DNA of 64,000 bases from positions 5,456,001 to 5,520,000 of the forward strand of contig NZ_CP107903.1 of NCBI RefSeq assembly GCF_036013955.1. The letters run 5' to 3'. A model generated the notes under the pieces. The model was not told the origin of the DNA. It was given only the letters and a program-made list of their open reading frames with translations, and did no database searches. A program made the translations under genes and the position numbers. Source of the stretch: Streptomyces sp. NBC_00459. GTDB lineage: Bacteria > Actinomycetota > Actinomycetes > Streptomycetales > Streptomycetaceae. Shown here piece after piece: positions 1 through 8,045 of the stretch; the stretch's first letter is position 1; each line of letters opens with the position of its first letter.

Positions 1-2
1 CC

Positions 3-413
3 ACCACCTGCTTCGTCGAGTCCACCGCCGGGGTGGGGGAGGGGGCCCGCACCGGGTTCGCGAACGTCGTCACCGGTTCGCTCTTCGTCGTCGCGCTGTT
101 CCTGACCCCCGTCGCCACGATGGTGCCCTCCCAGGCGGCGACCCCGGCCCTGCTCGCCGTCGGTTTCCTGATCCTGGCCGGCTCGGTCAGGGAGATCGAC
201 TGGGCCGACCACACCATCGCCGTCCCGGCCTTCGTGACGATGGTGATGATGCCCTTCACCTACTCGATCACCAACGGCATCGGCATGGGCTTCATCACCT
301 TCGTGGTGCTGCGGCTGGCGGCCGGTCGCGGGCGCGAGATCCCGGTCGCCATGTACGTCGTCGCCGCCGTCTTCGGGTTCTACTACCTGATGCCGGCCCT
401 GGGCCTGCTCTGA
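3..413 (+). CDS. NCS2 purine permease, AzgA/PbuG-like, C-terminal part
   Basis: The gene enters from the left edge; the frame is open from base 3 and only the last 136 residues are present. The visible part is hydrophobic with about four membrane spans. It begins with the ESTAGVGEGARTG segment typical of AzgA/PbuG-type guanine/hypoxanthine permeases and carries the VREIDWADHTIAVPAF and MMPFTYSITNGI stretches of that family. Established knowledge: these proteins import purine bases by proton symport in the cytoplasmic membrane. The substrate is inferred from family resemblance only. The stop lies 40 bp before the end of a convergent small regulator gene. Confidence 0.85.
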   Translation, partial: TTCFVESTAGVGEGARTGFANVVTGSLFVVALFLTPVATMVPSQAATPALLAVGFLILAGSVREIDWADHTIAVPAFVTMVMMPFTYSITNGIGMGFITFVVLRLAAGRGREIPVAMYVVAAVFGFYYLMPALGLL

Positions 414-453
414 CCTGCGACTACCCCCGACCGACCGTGTCCTGCGGGGTGTC

Positions 454-636
454 TCACGGCACCCCGTAGAACCTCTCCGTCTCCTCGACCGCGCTCTGGA
501 ACCGCTCGTCGAAGTCGTTCCGGATGAGCGTCTGGACCACGTAGTCCTGAACGCTCATTCCCCGTTTCGCCGCATGGTCCCGGAGCCGGTCGAGCAGCTC
601 CCCGTCTATCCGCAGGCTGAGCACGTTGGTCCCCAT
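454..636 (-). CDS. Small ribbon-helix-helix (CopG/Arc-like) protein
   Basis: A 60-residue protein starting MGTNVLSLRIDGELLDRL, with the short beta strand followed by two helices expected of a ribbon-helix-helix DNA-binding domain; the second half is an acidic helix. Proteins of this size normally act as dimeric repressors or antitoxins. No toxin gene lies next to it, so a plain transcriptional role is more likely. It is convergent with the purine permease and divergent from the MarR gene. A palindrome about 56 bp upstream of its start is a possible target. Confidence 0.7.
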   Translation of the reverse strand: MGTNVLSLRIDGELLDRLRDHAAKRGMSVQDYVVQTLIRNDFDERFQSAVEETERFYGVP

Positions 637-691
637 GGAGACGAGGGTCGCGGGCCGATGCGGGGCGGCGGGGGGCTTTTTGCTGTCGATT

Positions 692-705
692 CACTCGTAC
701 GGGTG
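692..705. promoter_or_regulatory. Candidate operator between RHH and MarR genes
   Basis: CACTCGTACGGGTG is a near-perfect 14-bp palindrome centred on CGTACG (one mismatched pair). It sits in the divergent region upstream of the ribbon-helix-helix gene. Which protein binds it is unknown; the adjacent small regulator is the obvious candidate. Confidence 0.35.
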
Positions 706-758
706 ATGTGGAGGTTCAGTGGCCCTTGTCACGGGCGATTCGGCGCGTCGCGAGTGGT

Positions 759-788
759 CTTTAGTCAGAGTAATGAGTTAGGCTAAAG
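759..788. promoter_or_regulatory. Candidate MarR autoregulatory operator
   Basis: CTTTAG and CTAAAG form 6-bp inverted arms 18 bp apart, ending three bases before the MarR start codon. The stretch is AT-rich for this genome. MarR proteins commonly bind such inverted repeats over their own promoter. The position would also let the repressor control the MFS gene directly downstream. Confidence 0.45.
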
Positions 789-791
789 AAC

Positions 792-1229
792 ATGCCGGAC
801 CTAACCCATGGCGACGACGCTGCCGCTGTGAACTCACTGCGCTCCGCCGTGATGCGCCTCTCGCGCCGACTCAAGCACCAGCGCGTCGACGAGTCGCTGA
901 GCCCCACCGAGATGTCGGTGCTGGGCACCCTTGCCCGCTGCGGCTCGGCCACGCCGGGCGAGCTGGCCCGCAAGGAGCATGTGCAGCCGCCCTCCATGAC
1001 TCGTATCGTCGCGTTGCTGGAAGGCAAGGGCCTGGTCCGGCTGGAGCCGCATCCCGAGGATCGGCGCCAGAAGGTCGTCACCCAGACCGAGACGGCCGAG
1101 GCGATGCTCGAAGAGAGCCGCCGCAGGCGGAACGCCTGGCTGGCCGGTCTGGTCGAGGACCTGGACGAGGACGAGTGGGCCAAACTGCGCGCCGCCGCCC
1201 CCGTACTGGAGAAGCTCGCGCATCTGTAA
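792..1229 (+). CDS. MarR family transcriptional regulator
   Basis: The protein has 145 residues, normal for MarR. The winged helix spans about residues 35-100: ELARKEHVQPPSMTRIVALL is the recognition region and LEPHPEDRRQKVVTQT is the wing. Dimerising helices lie at both ends. It is followed after about 30 bp by an MFS exporter gene on the same strand. That is the classic arrangement in which MarR represses a drug or metabolite efflux pump until a small ligand binds. The ligand cannot be read from the sequence. Confidence 0.9.
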   Translation: MPDLTHGDDAAAVNSLRSAVMRLSRRLKHQRVDESLSPTEMSVLGTLARCGSATPGELARKEHVQPPSMTRIVALLEGKGLVRLEPHPEDRRQKVVTQTETAEAMLEESRRRRNAWLAGLVEDLDEDEWAKLRAAAPVLEKLAHL

Positions 1230-1258
1230 AGCAGGACCCAGCAAGGAGGCGATTACCT

Positions 1259-2944
1259 TTGAGTTCGGGAACCGGAGCAGACTCCGCACCCGCACCAGCC
1301 ACCCACGACCCCCAGCCCGCTCCCCGTCCCACCGCGCCCGTGACTCCTGCGGTACTTGTTCCTTCCACCGCGCCGGTGACTTCCGCGGTGCCTGTCACTT
1401 CCACCGCGCCGGTGATTCCCACGAATCCCGTGGCGCCCGTGGCTTCCTCCGTACCCGTGACGCCCGCCGCACCCGTGACGCCCGTCGTGACCGTCGCATC
1501 CTCCGCATCCGTCGGGCGCCCCGCGCCCGCTGATTCCCCGGAGCCGTCTGCCGGTCTCCCCGCGCCTTCCGACGGGGCGGAGTCCCCCCGCGCCGGCTCC
1601 CGCGCCGCGATGTTCAGTTCGCTGAAGGTCCGGAACTACCGCCTCTTCTTCCTCGGCCAGGTCGTCTCCAACATCGGCACCTGGATGCAGCGCATCGCCC
1701 AGGACTGGCTGGTTCTCAGCCTCACCGGCTCGTCGACCGCCGTCGGCATCACGACGGCGCTTCAGTTCCTGCCGATGCTCCTCTTCGGTCTGTACGGCGG
1801 TGTCCTCGTCGACCGGCTGCCCAAGCGGCCCACGCTGCTCGTCACGCAGACGATGATGGCCGTCACCGGCCTCGCGCTCGCCGCACTGACCCTCACGGGT
1901 GGCGTCGAGGTCTGGCACGTCTACCTCGCCGCCTTCGCCGTCGGTCTCGCCACGGTCGTCGACAACCCGGCCCGGCAGTCCTTCGTGTCCGAGATGGTCG
2001 AGCCCGGACAGCTCCAGAACGCCGTGAGCCTCAACTCCGCGAACTTCCAGTCCGCGCGCCTCGTCGGACCCGCCGTCGCCGGTGTGATGATCACCGGCGT
2101 AGGCACGGGCTGGGCCTTCCTCGTCAACGGACTGTCCTTCGTCGCCCCCATCGCCGCCCTGCTGCTCATGCGCGGCCGCGAACTGCGCGCCGTGGAGCGG
2201 GCGCCGCGCGCCAAGGGGCAACTGCGCGAGGGCTTGCACTATGTCGCCGGGCGGCCCGAGCTGGTCTGGCCGATCGTCCTCGTCGGGTTCATCGGCACCT
2301 TCGGCTTCAACTTCCCGGTCGTCCTCTCGGCCTACGCGGACGATGTCTTCCACGCGGGCGCCGGCGCGTACAGCCTCTTCAACACCCTGATGGCGGTCGG
2401 CTCACTGGCCGGCGCCCTGCTCGCCGCCCGGCGCGGTACGGCGAGGCTGCGCGTCCTCGTCGCGGCGGCCGTGGCCTTCGGCGCGCTGGAGATCGTGGCC
2501 GCGATCGCCCCGTCCCTGTGGCTGTTCGCGCTGCTGATGGTGCCGATCGGGATCGCCGGCCTCACGGTCAACGTCACCGCGAACACCTCGGTCCAGATGG
2601 CCACCGACCCGGCCATGCGCGGCCGGGTCATGGCCCTGTTCATGATGGTCTTCATGGGCGGTACGCCGCTGGGCGCACCGGTGGTCGGCTGGATCACGGA
2701 CGCGTACGGCCCCCGGGTCGGCCTCGCCTTCGGCGGCATCGTCGCGACGGCCGCCGCCCTGACGGTCGGCCTGGTCCTGGCCCGGGTGGGTGGCCTGAAG
2801 GTCTCCGCCGACTGGAACTCCGGACATCCGCGCGTCAGCCTCGTCAAGCGGCGGGAAGAAGCAGAGCAGGACGCGAAAGATGCGCAGGACGTGCAAGAAG
2901 TGCAGGACGAGGGCCGGCGGGAGACGGTGACCTCCGTGGCGTGA
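1259..2944 (+). CDS. MFS efflux transporter with Pro/Val/Thr-rich N-terminal tail
   Basis: This is a 12-span major facilitator transporter (MFS_3/enterobactin-exporter-like). The membrane part begins at FSSLKVRNYRLFFLGQVVSNIGTW, and VDRLPKRPTLL is the loop after helix 2. The start was set at TTG 1259 because AAGGAGG lies 9 bp upstream. An ATG at 1175 would overlap the MarR gene by 55 bp. The first ~110 residues are an unusual low-complexity tail of repeated PVT/APVT units before the membrane domain. The C-terminus is charged and probably cytoplasmic. MarR control and efflux of a toxic compound are inferred from the neighbour. Confidence 0.88.
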   Translation: MSSGTGADSAPAPATHDPQPAPRPTAPVTPAVLVPSTAPVTSAVPVTSTAPVIPTNPVAPVASSVPVTPAAPVTPVVTVASSASVGRPAPADSPEPSAGLPAPSDGAESPRAGSRAAMFSSLKVRNYRLFFLGQVVSNIGTWMQRIAQDWLVLSLTGSSTAVGITTALQFLPMLLFGLYGGVLVDRLPKRPTLLVTQTMMAVTGLALAALTLTGGVEVWHVYLAAFAVGLATVVDNPARQSFVSEMVEPGQLQNAVSLNSANFQSARLVGPAVAGVMITGVGTGWAFLVNGLSFVAPIAALLLMRGRELRAVERAPRAKGQLREGLHYVAGRPELVWPIVLVGFIGTFGFNFPVVLSAYADDVFHAGAGAYSLFNTLMAVGSLAGALLAARRGTARLRVLVAAAVAFGALEIVAAIAPSLWLFALLMVPIGIAGLTVNVTANTSVQMATDPAMRGRVMALFMMVFMGGTPLGAPVVGWITDAYGPRVGLAFGGIVATAAALTVGLVLARVGGLKVSADWNSGHPRVSLVKRREEAEQDAKDAQDVQEVQDEGRRETVTSVA

Positions 2945-3558
2945 GTACGGTGAGCGCCATGAGTGCCACGAGTGCCACGAACACCGTCAGACTGTTCGCC
3001 GCCGTACTGCCTCCCGAGGACGTCTCCGAGCAACTCGCCGACACGGTGGCCGCGTTGAGGAGGCTGCCGGGTGCGGACGGGCTGCGCTGGACCGGCGTAC
3101 CCGGCTGGCACTTCACCCTCGCCTTCTACGGCGAGGTCGACGAGGACGTCGTACCGGAACTGTCGGAGCGGCTGGCGCGGGCCGCCCACCGCACGGACGC
3201 GTTCGCACTGGCGGTGCGCGGCGGCGGGCAGTTCGGGCACGGGCGGGCGTTGTGGGCGGGCGCCGCCGGTGAGGTGAACGCGCTGCGCCTGCTGGCCGAC
3301 CGCGCGGAGGCGGCGGGGCGGAAGTCGGGCGTCGACATGGGGGAGCACCGGCACTACAAGCCCCACCTCACGGTGGCGCGCAGCCGCGAGGCCTTCGAGG
3401 TGCGGCCGTACGTCGAGGCGCTGGACACGTTCACGAGCCGCACATGGACGGTGGACGACCTGGCGCTCGTACGCAGCAATCTGCCGAAGTCGGGGGTACC
3501 GGGGGAGCAGCCCCGGTACGAGGTGGTCGCCCGTTGGTCCCTCGCGGCGGCCGGTTAG
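2941..3558 (+). CDS. thpR: RNA 2',3'-cyclic phosphodiesterase (2'-5' RNA ligase family)
   Basis: The protein has 205 residues with the two HxT motifs of the 2H phosphoesterase fold: HFT at residues 57-59 and HLT at 142-144. Established knowledge: ThpR/LigT proteins open 2',3'-cyclic phosphates on RNA ends. The start chosen is GTG 2941, whose GTGA overlaps the MFS stop, so translation is probably coupled. ATG 2959 is the alternative and removes six residues. Co-transcription with the MFS gene looks like operon convenience rather than a shared pathway. Confidence 0.85.
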   Translation: MSTVSAMSATSATNTVRLFAAVLPPEDVSEQLADTVAALRRLPGADGLRWTGVPGWHFTLAFYGEVDEDVVPELSERLARAAHRTDAFALAVRGGGQFGHGRALWAGAAGEVNALRLLADRAEAAGRKSGVDMGEHRHYKPHLTVARSREAFEVRPYVEALDTFTSRTWTVDDLALVRSNLPKSGVPGEQPRYEVVARWSLAAAG

Positions 3559-3568
3559 GCTCGGCGGC

Positions 3569-3658
3569 GTGAATCCGAAAATCCGGAACCGGGTGATGGC
3601 CGGCGCGCTCGTGCTGATGTTCGTTGTGGTGGGGGTGGCGGCGGCGGTCGGGAAATGA
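3569..3658 (+). CDS. 29-residue predicted membrane peptide
   Basis: A GTG-started 29-codon frame encodes MNPKIRNRVMAGALVLMFVV followed by VGVAAAVGK. It has a basic N-terminus and a single hydrophobic span of about 18 residues, which would place it in the cytoplasmic membrane with the N-terminus inside. It begins 11 bp after thpR. The composition (intact span, positive-inside end) argues against chance. The function is unknown. Confidence 0.5.
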   Translation: MNPKIRNRVMAGALVLMFVVVGVAAAVGK

Positions 3659-3758
3659 CGCGGGAGTGATGCGGGAGGGACGCGAGAAGTGCCCTGGGGG
3701 AGGGACCTCGTGCGGGCCTCCTCCCGACCGCCGCCCACCTGCTACGGCTGCCGCCCGC

Positions 3759-4751
3759 TCACCAGGCGAAGGCCTCGGGTGACGGGCCCGGGCCCGGGAA
3801 GATCTCGTCGAGCGAGGTCAGCAGCTCGTCGCTCAGCTCCAGCTCGGAGGCCCGTACGGCCGACTCCAACTGCTCCGCGGTGCGCGGTCCGACGATCGGG
3901 CCGGTGACGCCGGGGCGCGTGAGCAGCCAGGCGAGAGCCGCCTCACCGGGCTCGATGCCGTGCTTTTCCAGCAGGTCCTCGTACGCCTGGATCTGGGCGC
4001 GTGAGGTGGGGTCGGCGAGGGTGTCGGCAGCGCGGCCACTCGCACGCCGGCCGCCCTGGACCTCCTTCTTGATGACGCCGCCGAGCAGCCCGCCGTGCAG
4101 CGGCGACCAGGGGATGACGCCGAGCCCGTACTCCTGCGCGGCCGGGATGACCTCCATCTCGGCGCGCCGCTCGGCGAGGTTGTAGAGGCACTGCTCGCTG
4201 ACGAGTCCGATGGTGCCGCCGCGCCGGGCGGCGATCTCGTTGGCCTGGGCGATCTTGTAGCCCGGGAAGTTGCTCGAACCCGCGTAGAGGATCTTGCCCT
4301 GCTGTACGAGCACGTCGATCGCCTGCCAGATCTCCTCGAAGGAGGTCGAGCGGTCGATGTGGTGGAACTGGTAGACGTCGATGTAGTCGGTCTGGAGTCG
4401 CTTCAACGACGCGTCCACCGCGCGGCGGATGTTGAGCGCGGAGAGCTTGTCGTGGTTGGGCCAGGCGTCGCCGTCGGCGGCCATGTTGCCGTACACCTTG
4501 GTGGCGAGGACCACCTTGTCGCGGCGCTCACCGCCCTTGGCGAACCAGTTGCCGATGATCTCTTCCGTACGGCCCTTGTTCTCGCCCCAGCCATAGACGT
4601 TGGCGGTGTCGAAGAAGTCGATCCCCGTGTCCAGGGCCGCGTCCATGATCGCGTGACTGTCGGCTTCGTCGGTCTGGGGGCCGAAGTTCATGGTCCCGAG
4701 GACGAGTCGGCTGACCTTGAGTCCTGTGCGTCCGAGCTGCGTGTACTTCAT
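3759..4751 (-). CDS. Aldo/keto reductase
   Basis: The protein has 330 residues, normal for the family. It has the conserved catalytic tetrad context: FFDTANVYG (Asp and Tyr), VVLATKVYG (Lys) and VYQFHHID (His). The opening KYTQLGRTGLKVSRLVLGTM is typical of the AKR11/YghZ-like subgroup. It should be a cytosolic NADPH-dependent reductase of aldehydes or ketones; the substrate is unknown. It is divergent from the secreted SnoaL-like gene. The region between them holds a perfect palindrome over a strong -35 element. Confidence 0.9.
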   Translation of the reverse strand: MKYTQLGRTGLKVSRLVLGTMNFGPQTDEADSHAIMDAALDTGIDFFDTANVYGWGENKGRTEEIIGNWFAKGGERRDKVVLATKVYGNMAADGDAWPNHDKLSALNIRRAVDASLKRLQTDYIDVYQFHHIDRSTSFEEIWQAIDVLVQQGKILYAGSSNFPGYKIAQANEIAARRGGTIGLVSEQCLYNLAERRAEMEVIPAAQEYGLGVIPWSPLHGGLLGGVIKKEVQGGRRASGRAADTLADPTSRAQIQAYEDLLEKHGIEPGEAALAWLLTRPGVTGPIVGPRTAEQLESAVRASELELSDELLTSLDEIFPGPGPSPEAFAW

Positions 4752-4816
4752 GACTGTTCAGCCAACGTCGTGGAGTGCGCTCTAGGCAAGGGCGGGTTGG
4801 GCGGGGGCGTCTGATC

Positions 4817-4846
4817 TTGACACTAACTGTTGGTTAGTGCTTACGT
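4817..4846 (+). promoter_or_regulatory. Promoter with embedded palindromic operator
   Basis: TTGACA (4817-4822) is a consensus -35 hexamer, followed after 18 bp by a -10-like TTACGT. The spacer contains CACTAAC-TGTTG-GTTAGTG (4821-4839), a perfect inverted repeat with 7-bp arms. A repressor bound there would block the promoter reading toward the SnoaL-like gene and perhaps the divergent reductase. The layout resembles TetR-family operators, but no TetR gene is adjacent. Confidence 0.55.
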
Positions 4847-4916
4847 ATGCGCAGCGTTACTCACTTTAAGTTTCAAGATTTAGTTCGTCCTCGACATCCC
4901 CGAGAGAGGGAGCGCC

Positions 4917-5873
4917 GTGACCCCCCACATGCCTGCCCCGCGTATGCCCGTCCGCCGTGTCCTCGTGGCCGCGCTCGCCGTGTCCGCCCTGCTGGGCGCC
5001 GCGACCGTGCCCGCCGTCGCCTCGCCGTCCGCCGGTGGGCGTCATGCCGTCGGGAATCCCGGGTACGTCGGTGACGGCGCGCGGCTCAACCACCAGAAGG
5101 ACGTCGCCGTACGCGTCCTCAAGGGCGTGTTCGAGCGGGGTGACACAGCGATCGTCGACAAGCTCGTGCGGGCCGACTACATCCAGCACAACCCGTTCGC
5201 GGCCGACGGTTCCGGGCCGCTGAAGAACCTGGCCGTCAGTGTGCACCAGCAGTTCCCCGAGGCGAAGTACGACGTCAAGCGGGTCATCTCCGAGGGCGAT
5301 CTCGTCCTCGTGCACTCCAACGTCGTGCTGACGCCGGGGAGCCGGGGCTCGGCCGTCTTCGACATCTTCCGGTTCCAGGGAGGGAAGATCGCCGAGCACT
5401 GGGACACCGGCCAGAACGTGCCGGACACCAGCGCGAACGGCAACGACATGTTCTCGACGGTCAGTCGGCCGCAGAGCGAGCAGCCGGGGCCGCGATGGCT
5501 CACCGCCTACAACAAGGCGCTCGTGACCAAGGCCTTCGACCAGCTCATTGTCCGCAAGGACCTGTCGGCGCTCGACCGGTACTGGGGGACCGAGTACCAC
5601 CAGCACAACCCCGACATCGCGGACGGTGTGGCCGGTGCGCGGGAGGGGCTCGGCGGGTTCTTCCGGGCGTTCCCGGAGCTGGCCGTCTCCCGTAAGCGCG
5701 TTGTCGCGGAAGGGGATCTGGTCGCCGTGCACAGCCACTACGTGAACGCGCCCGGCGAGCGCGGGCAGGCCGTCGTGGACCTGTTCCGGGTGCGGGGCGG
5801 GAAGATCGTCGAGCACTGGGACGTGCTTCAGGACGTGCCGGCCACTTCGGCCAACGACAACACGATGTTCTGA
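4917..5873 (+). CDS. Secreted protein with two SnoaL/NTF2-like domains
   Basis: The protein has 318 residues. A signal peptide occupies the first ~35 (RRVLVAALAVSALLGAATVP then AVAS). Two tandem NTF2/SnoaL-like domains follow, each with the same order: YIQHNP or YHQHNP, then FPE(A/L), then a GDLV(L/A)VHS strand, then FRFQGGKIAEHWD or FRVRGGKIVEHWD. The internal repeat is obvious and implies gene duplication. The start is GTG 4917, with GAGAGAGGGAG upstream. Members of this superfamily are cyclases, isomerases or binding proteins; an extracellular role here is inferred from the signal peptide. Confidence 0.8.
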   Translation: MTPHMPAPRMPVRRVLVAALAVSALLGAATVPAVASPSAGGRHAVGNPGYVGDGARLNHQKDVAVRVLKGVFERGDTAIVDKLVRADYIQHNPFAADGSGPLKNLAVSVHQQFPEAKYDVKRVISEGDLVLVHSNVVLTPGSRGSAVFDIFRFQGGKIAEHWDTGQNVPDTSANGNDMFSTVSRPQSEQPGPRWLTAYNKALVTKAFDQLIVRKDLSALDRYWGTEYHQHNPDIADGVAGAREGLGGFFRAFPELAVSRKRVVAEGDLVAVHSHYVNAPGERGQAVVDLFRVRGGKIVEHWDVLQDVPATSANDNTMF

Positions 5874-5946
5874 GCGCCGATGTTCTGAGTTCCCTTGTTC
5901 TGAGCTCCGAGTTCCGGGCCGAGAACACTGTCGTTCCGTGGGCGAC

Positions 5947-5977
5947 GGGGCCGCCCGGCCTTCTGCCGGGCGGCCCC
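5947..5977. terminator. Bidirectional hairpin terminator
   Basis: GGGGCCGCCCGGC pairs perfectly with GCCGGGCGGCCCC across a 5-base loop. It lies between the ends of the converging SnoaL-like and AhpD-like genes. No long T-run is present, as is usual in Streptomyces. Confidence 0.75.
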
Positions 5978-6010
5978 GAACCGGTCGCCCGGCGGAAGTG
6001 GTGGCTGTCG

Positions 6011-6490
6011 TCAGTGGGCGTCGAACATGCCGGGCTCGTAGTCGCCGGCGGGCTGCTGGACGATGACGTTCATCCGGTTGAAGGCGTTGATGAGGGTGAT
6101 GGTGAGGATCAGCGCGGTGAGCTGCTCCTCGTCGTAGTGCTTGGCGGCGTCCGCCCAGGCCTCGTCGGTGACGCCGCCGGCCGCGTCCGCGATGCGGGTG
6201 GCCTGCTCGGTCAGCTCCAGTGCGGCGCGCTCGGCGTCGGTGAAGACCTTTGCCTCGCGCCAGGCGGCGACCAGGTGGAGGCGCTGCGCGGTCTCGCCCG
6301 CGGCGGCGGCGTCCTTGGTGTGCATGTCGGTGCAGAAGCCGCAGCCGTTGATCTGGCTGGCGCGGAGCCGCACCAACTCCTGTGTCGCGAGCGGCAGGGC
6401 CGAGTCCGCGGCAGCCTTGCCCGCCGCGACGAGGTGCTTCGTGGCCTTGGTGGCGATCGGGCTGGCGAAGAGGTTCAAACGGGCTTCCAT
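6011..6490 (-). CDS. AhpD-like carboxymuconolactone decarboxylase family protein
   Basis: The protein has 159 residues with the redox centre C50-G-F-C53 and His57 (CGFCTDMH), as in alkylhydroperoxidase AhpD. The surrounding helices (EARLNLF; ELVRLRASQINGC) match the CMD superfamily. The intact CxxC and His predict a peroxidase or disulfide reductase rather than a decarboxylase. No AhpC or regulator gene is next to it, so its electron partner is unknown. Its start is 230 bp from the divergent DHFR-like gene. Confidence 0.85.
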   Translation of the reverse strand: MEARLNLFASPIATKATKHLVAAGKAAADSALPLATQELVRLRASQINGCGFCTDMHTKDAAAAGETAQRLHLVAAWREAKVFTDAERAALELTEQATRIADAAGGVTDEAWADAAKHYDEEQLTALILTITLINAFNRMNVIVQQPAGDYEPGMFDAH

Positions 6491-6722
6491 GGTGGGCTCC
6501 TCCGTCTTTGCTGCTGCCTTTGTCGGGCGTTACACACGAACGACGGGACTCAGTCGCGGGATGTGACATGCGCGAGCGAATGTGACGTGGGTCTCGTCGG
6601 AGTGTGCGAGCTGAGGTCGGGTCGCCGGGATGTCGAATGCGTCTGTTCCCGATCGACGTGGGAGTGGGAGTGAGGAAGCACACCCCAGGACCTCAGACCT
6701 CCGGCATCAGGAGCACAGCACC

Positions 6723-7364
6723 ATGACCGAGACCGACAGCGTGACCGTGACCGCGGATCTGGCCATCTCCCTCGACGGCTTCATCGCCGGCACCGACGTC
6801 ACCCTCGACAACCCCGGAGGGGACGGCGCCGAGCCGCTCTTCGAGTGGATCCACAACCTGGCGAGCTGGCGGGAACGCCAGGGCATGTCCGGCGGGGAGG
6901 AGAACCGCGACTCCGAGCTGATGCGCGAGTGGTTCGACGCCACCGGAGCGGTGGTCATGGGCCGGATGATGTACGACACGGGCGAGAGGTTCTGGGGCGA
7001 CAACCCGCCGTTCCGGACCCCGGTCTTCGTGCTCACCCACCGGCCCCGGCCCACCCTGGTCAAGGAGGGCGGCACCACCTTCACCTTCGTCACCGAGGGC
7101 ATCCACAGCGCCCTCGACCGGGCGAAGGAGGCGGCCGGGGACAGGAACGTCGACATCGCGGGCGGGGCGAAGACCGTGCGGCAGTACCTCGCGGAGGGGC
7201 TCATCGACGAGCTGCAACTGCACGTCGTACCCGCGCTCCTCGGGGACGGGCTGCGGCTCTTCGGGGGGCAGGGCCCGGCGCGGCGGACCCTCGAAAAGGT
7301 CCGGGTGGTCGACACCCCCCTGGCCACGCACCTGAAGTACCGCTTCGCGGCGTCCAGTCGCTAG
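6723..7364 (+). CDS. Dihydrofolate reductase family (RibD C-terminal-like) protein
   Basis: The protein has 213 residues, beginning with a VTADLAISLDGFIAG strand typical of the DHFR/RibD-C reductase fold. NVDIAGGAKTVRQYL (NADPH-binding) and LIDELQLHVVPALLGDGLRLF near the C-terminus are family hallmarks. Such stand-alone proteins reduce pterin- or flavin-like substrates with NADPH, but a specific substrate cannot be assigned. The start is ATG 6723, with GGAGC 8 bp upstream. Its last 4 bp overlap the end of the converging Uma2 gene. Confidence 0.85.
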   Translation: MTETDSVTVTADLAISLDGFIAGTDVTLDNPGGDGAEPLFEWIHNLASWRERQGMSGGEENRDSELMREWFDATGAVVMGRMMYDTGERFWGDNPPFRTPVFVLTHRPRPTLVKEGGTTFTFVTEGIHSALDRAKEAAGDRNVDIAGGAKTVRQYLAEGLIDELQLHVVPALLGDGLRLFGGQGPARRTLEKVRVVDTPLATHLKYRFAASSR

Positions 7365-7957
7365 TCGCGCGGGAACTCGTCCGTCCTGAGGGTGAGGTCG
7401 ACGACGGTGTCGCCGAGGTCCACGTCGTCGCCGAAGGGGAGTTTCGTCTCGGTCGCGTACTCGCCGTTCTTGGGGTGGGTGTAGAGGAAGCACCTGCCCT
7501 GGTAGGGATCGGCGATGAGATAGACGGGAACTTCGGCCTCCGCGTAGGCGGACTTCTTGGGGCCGTAGTCATTGGCGGCGGTCTTCTTCGAGATCACTTC
7601 GGCGACGAACTCGACGTCCTGGTAGCGCCACAGGCCGTTGTCGCCCTTCTCGGCACCTTCGGTCATGAGCGTGACGTCGGAGGAGAAGCCGTTGAGGTGG
7701 CCCGGGTAGTCGATGCGGACGTCGGACTTCACGCGCTTGCGCGGGTACTTGGCGCGCAGCTGATCGTAGATGGCTGCAATGATCTCCCAGTGGGTGTCCC
7801 GCTGCGGCGACATGAAGATGTTCCCTCCGACGATCTCGACCCTGTATCCGTCGGGGATGGGGCTCTTCTCAAGCCACTCGAACATCGTGTCGAGCGTCAG
7901 CTTGTCGCTGTTGTCGTCGATGTCGGCCATCTCGATCCTGTCTTCAAGGACGGTCAC
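7361..7957 (-). CDS. Uma2 family (DUF820) putative restriction-endonuclease-fold protein
   Basis: The protein has 198 residues. The PD-(D/E)XK-like core of Uma2 proteins is readable: YRVEIVGGNIFMSPQ, SDVTLMTEG, then VEFVAEVISKKTAANDYGPKK and VPVYLIADP. The E-V-I-S-K segment supplies the catalytic Glu and Lys equivalents. Streptomyces carry many paralogues whose function is unsettled; some are suspected nucleases linked to mobile DNA. A start at the internal MADIDD (nine residues in) is also possible. It converges on the DHFR-like gene. Confidence 0.82.
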   Translation of the reverse strand: MTVLEDRIEMADIDDNSDKLTLDTMFEWLEKSPIPDGYRVEIVGGNIFMSPQRDTHWEIIAAIYDQLRAKYPRKRVKSDVRIDYPGHLNGFSSDVTLMTEGAEKGDNGLWRYQDVEFVAEVISKKTAANDYGPKKSAYAEAEVPVYLIADPYQGRCFLYTHPKNGEYATETKLPFGDDVDLGDTVVDLTLRTDEFPRD

Positions 7958-8045
7958 CGTGGCACTCCTCCCCGGCTGTGCCCCGGACGAGCGCAGCCGT
8001 GCGGTACAACGATACGCACGGTGACCATGGCACGCCCGGATTCGG

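Noticed and set aside
771..789. Possible iron box (GTTAGGCTAA core) before the MarR gene
   Set aside because: Only the central 10 bases fit the 19-bp DmdR box; the flanking arms do not, so the MarR-type palindrome is the better reading.
1320..1530. Repeat array resembling CRISPR
   Set aside because: Units are short, imperfect and in frame, encoding a Pro/Val/Thr-rich protein tail.
1253..2353. 366-codon open frame antisense to the MFS gene
   Set aside because: Composition is Arg/Gly/Asp-rich with no domain; it mirrors a well-supported gene, a common effect of high GC.
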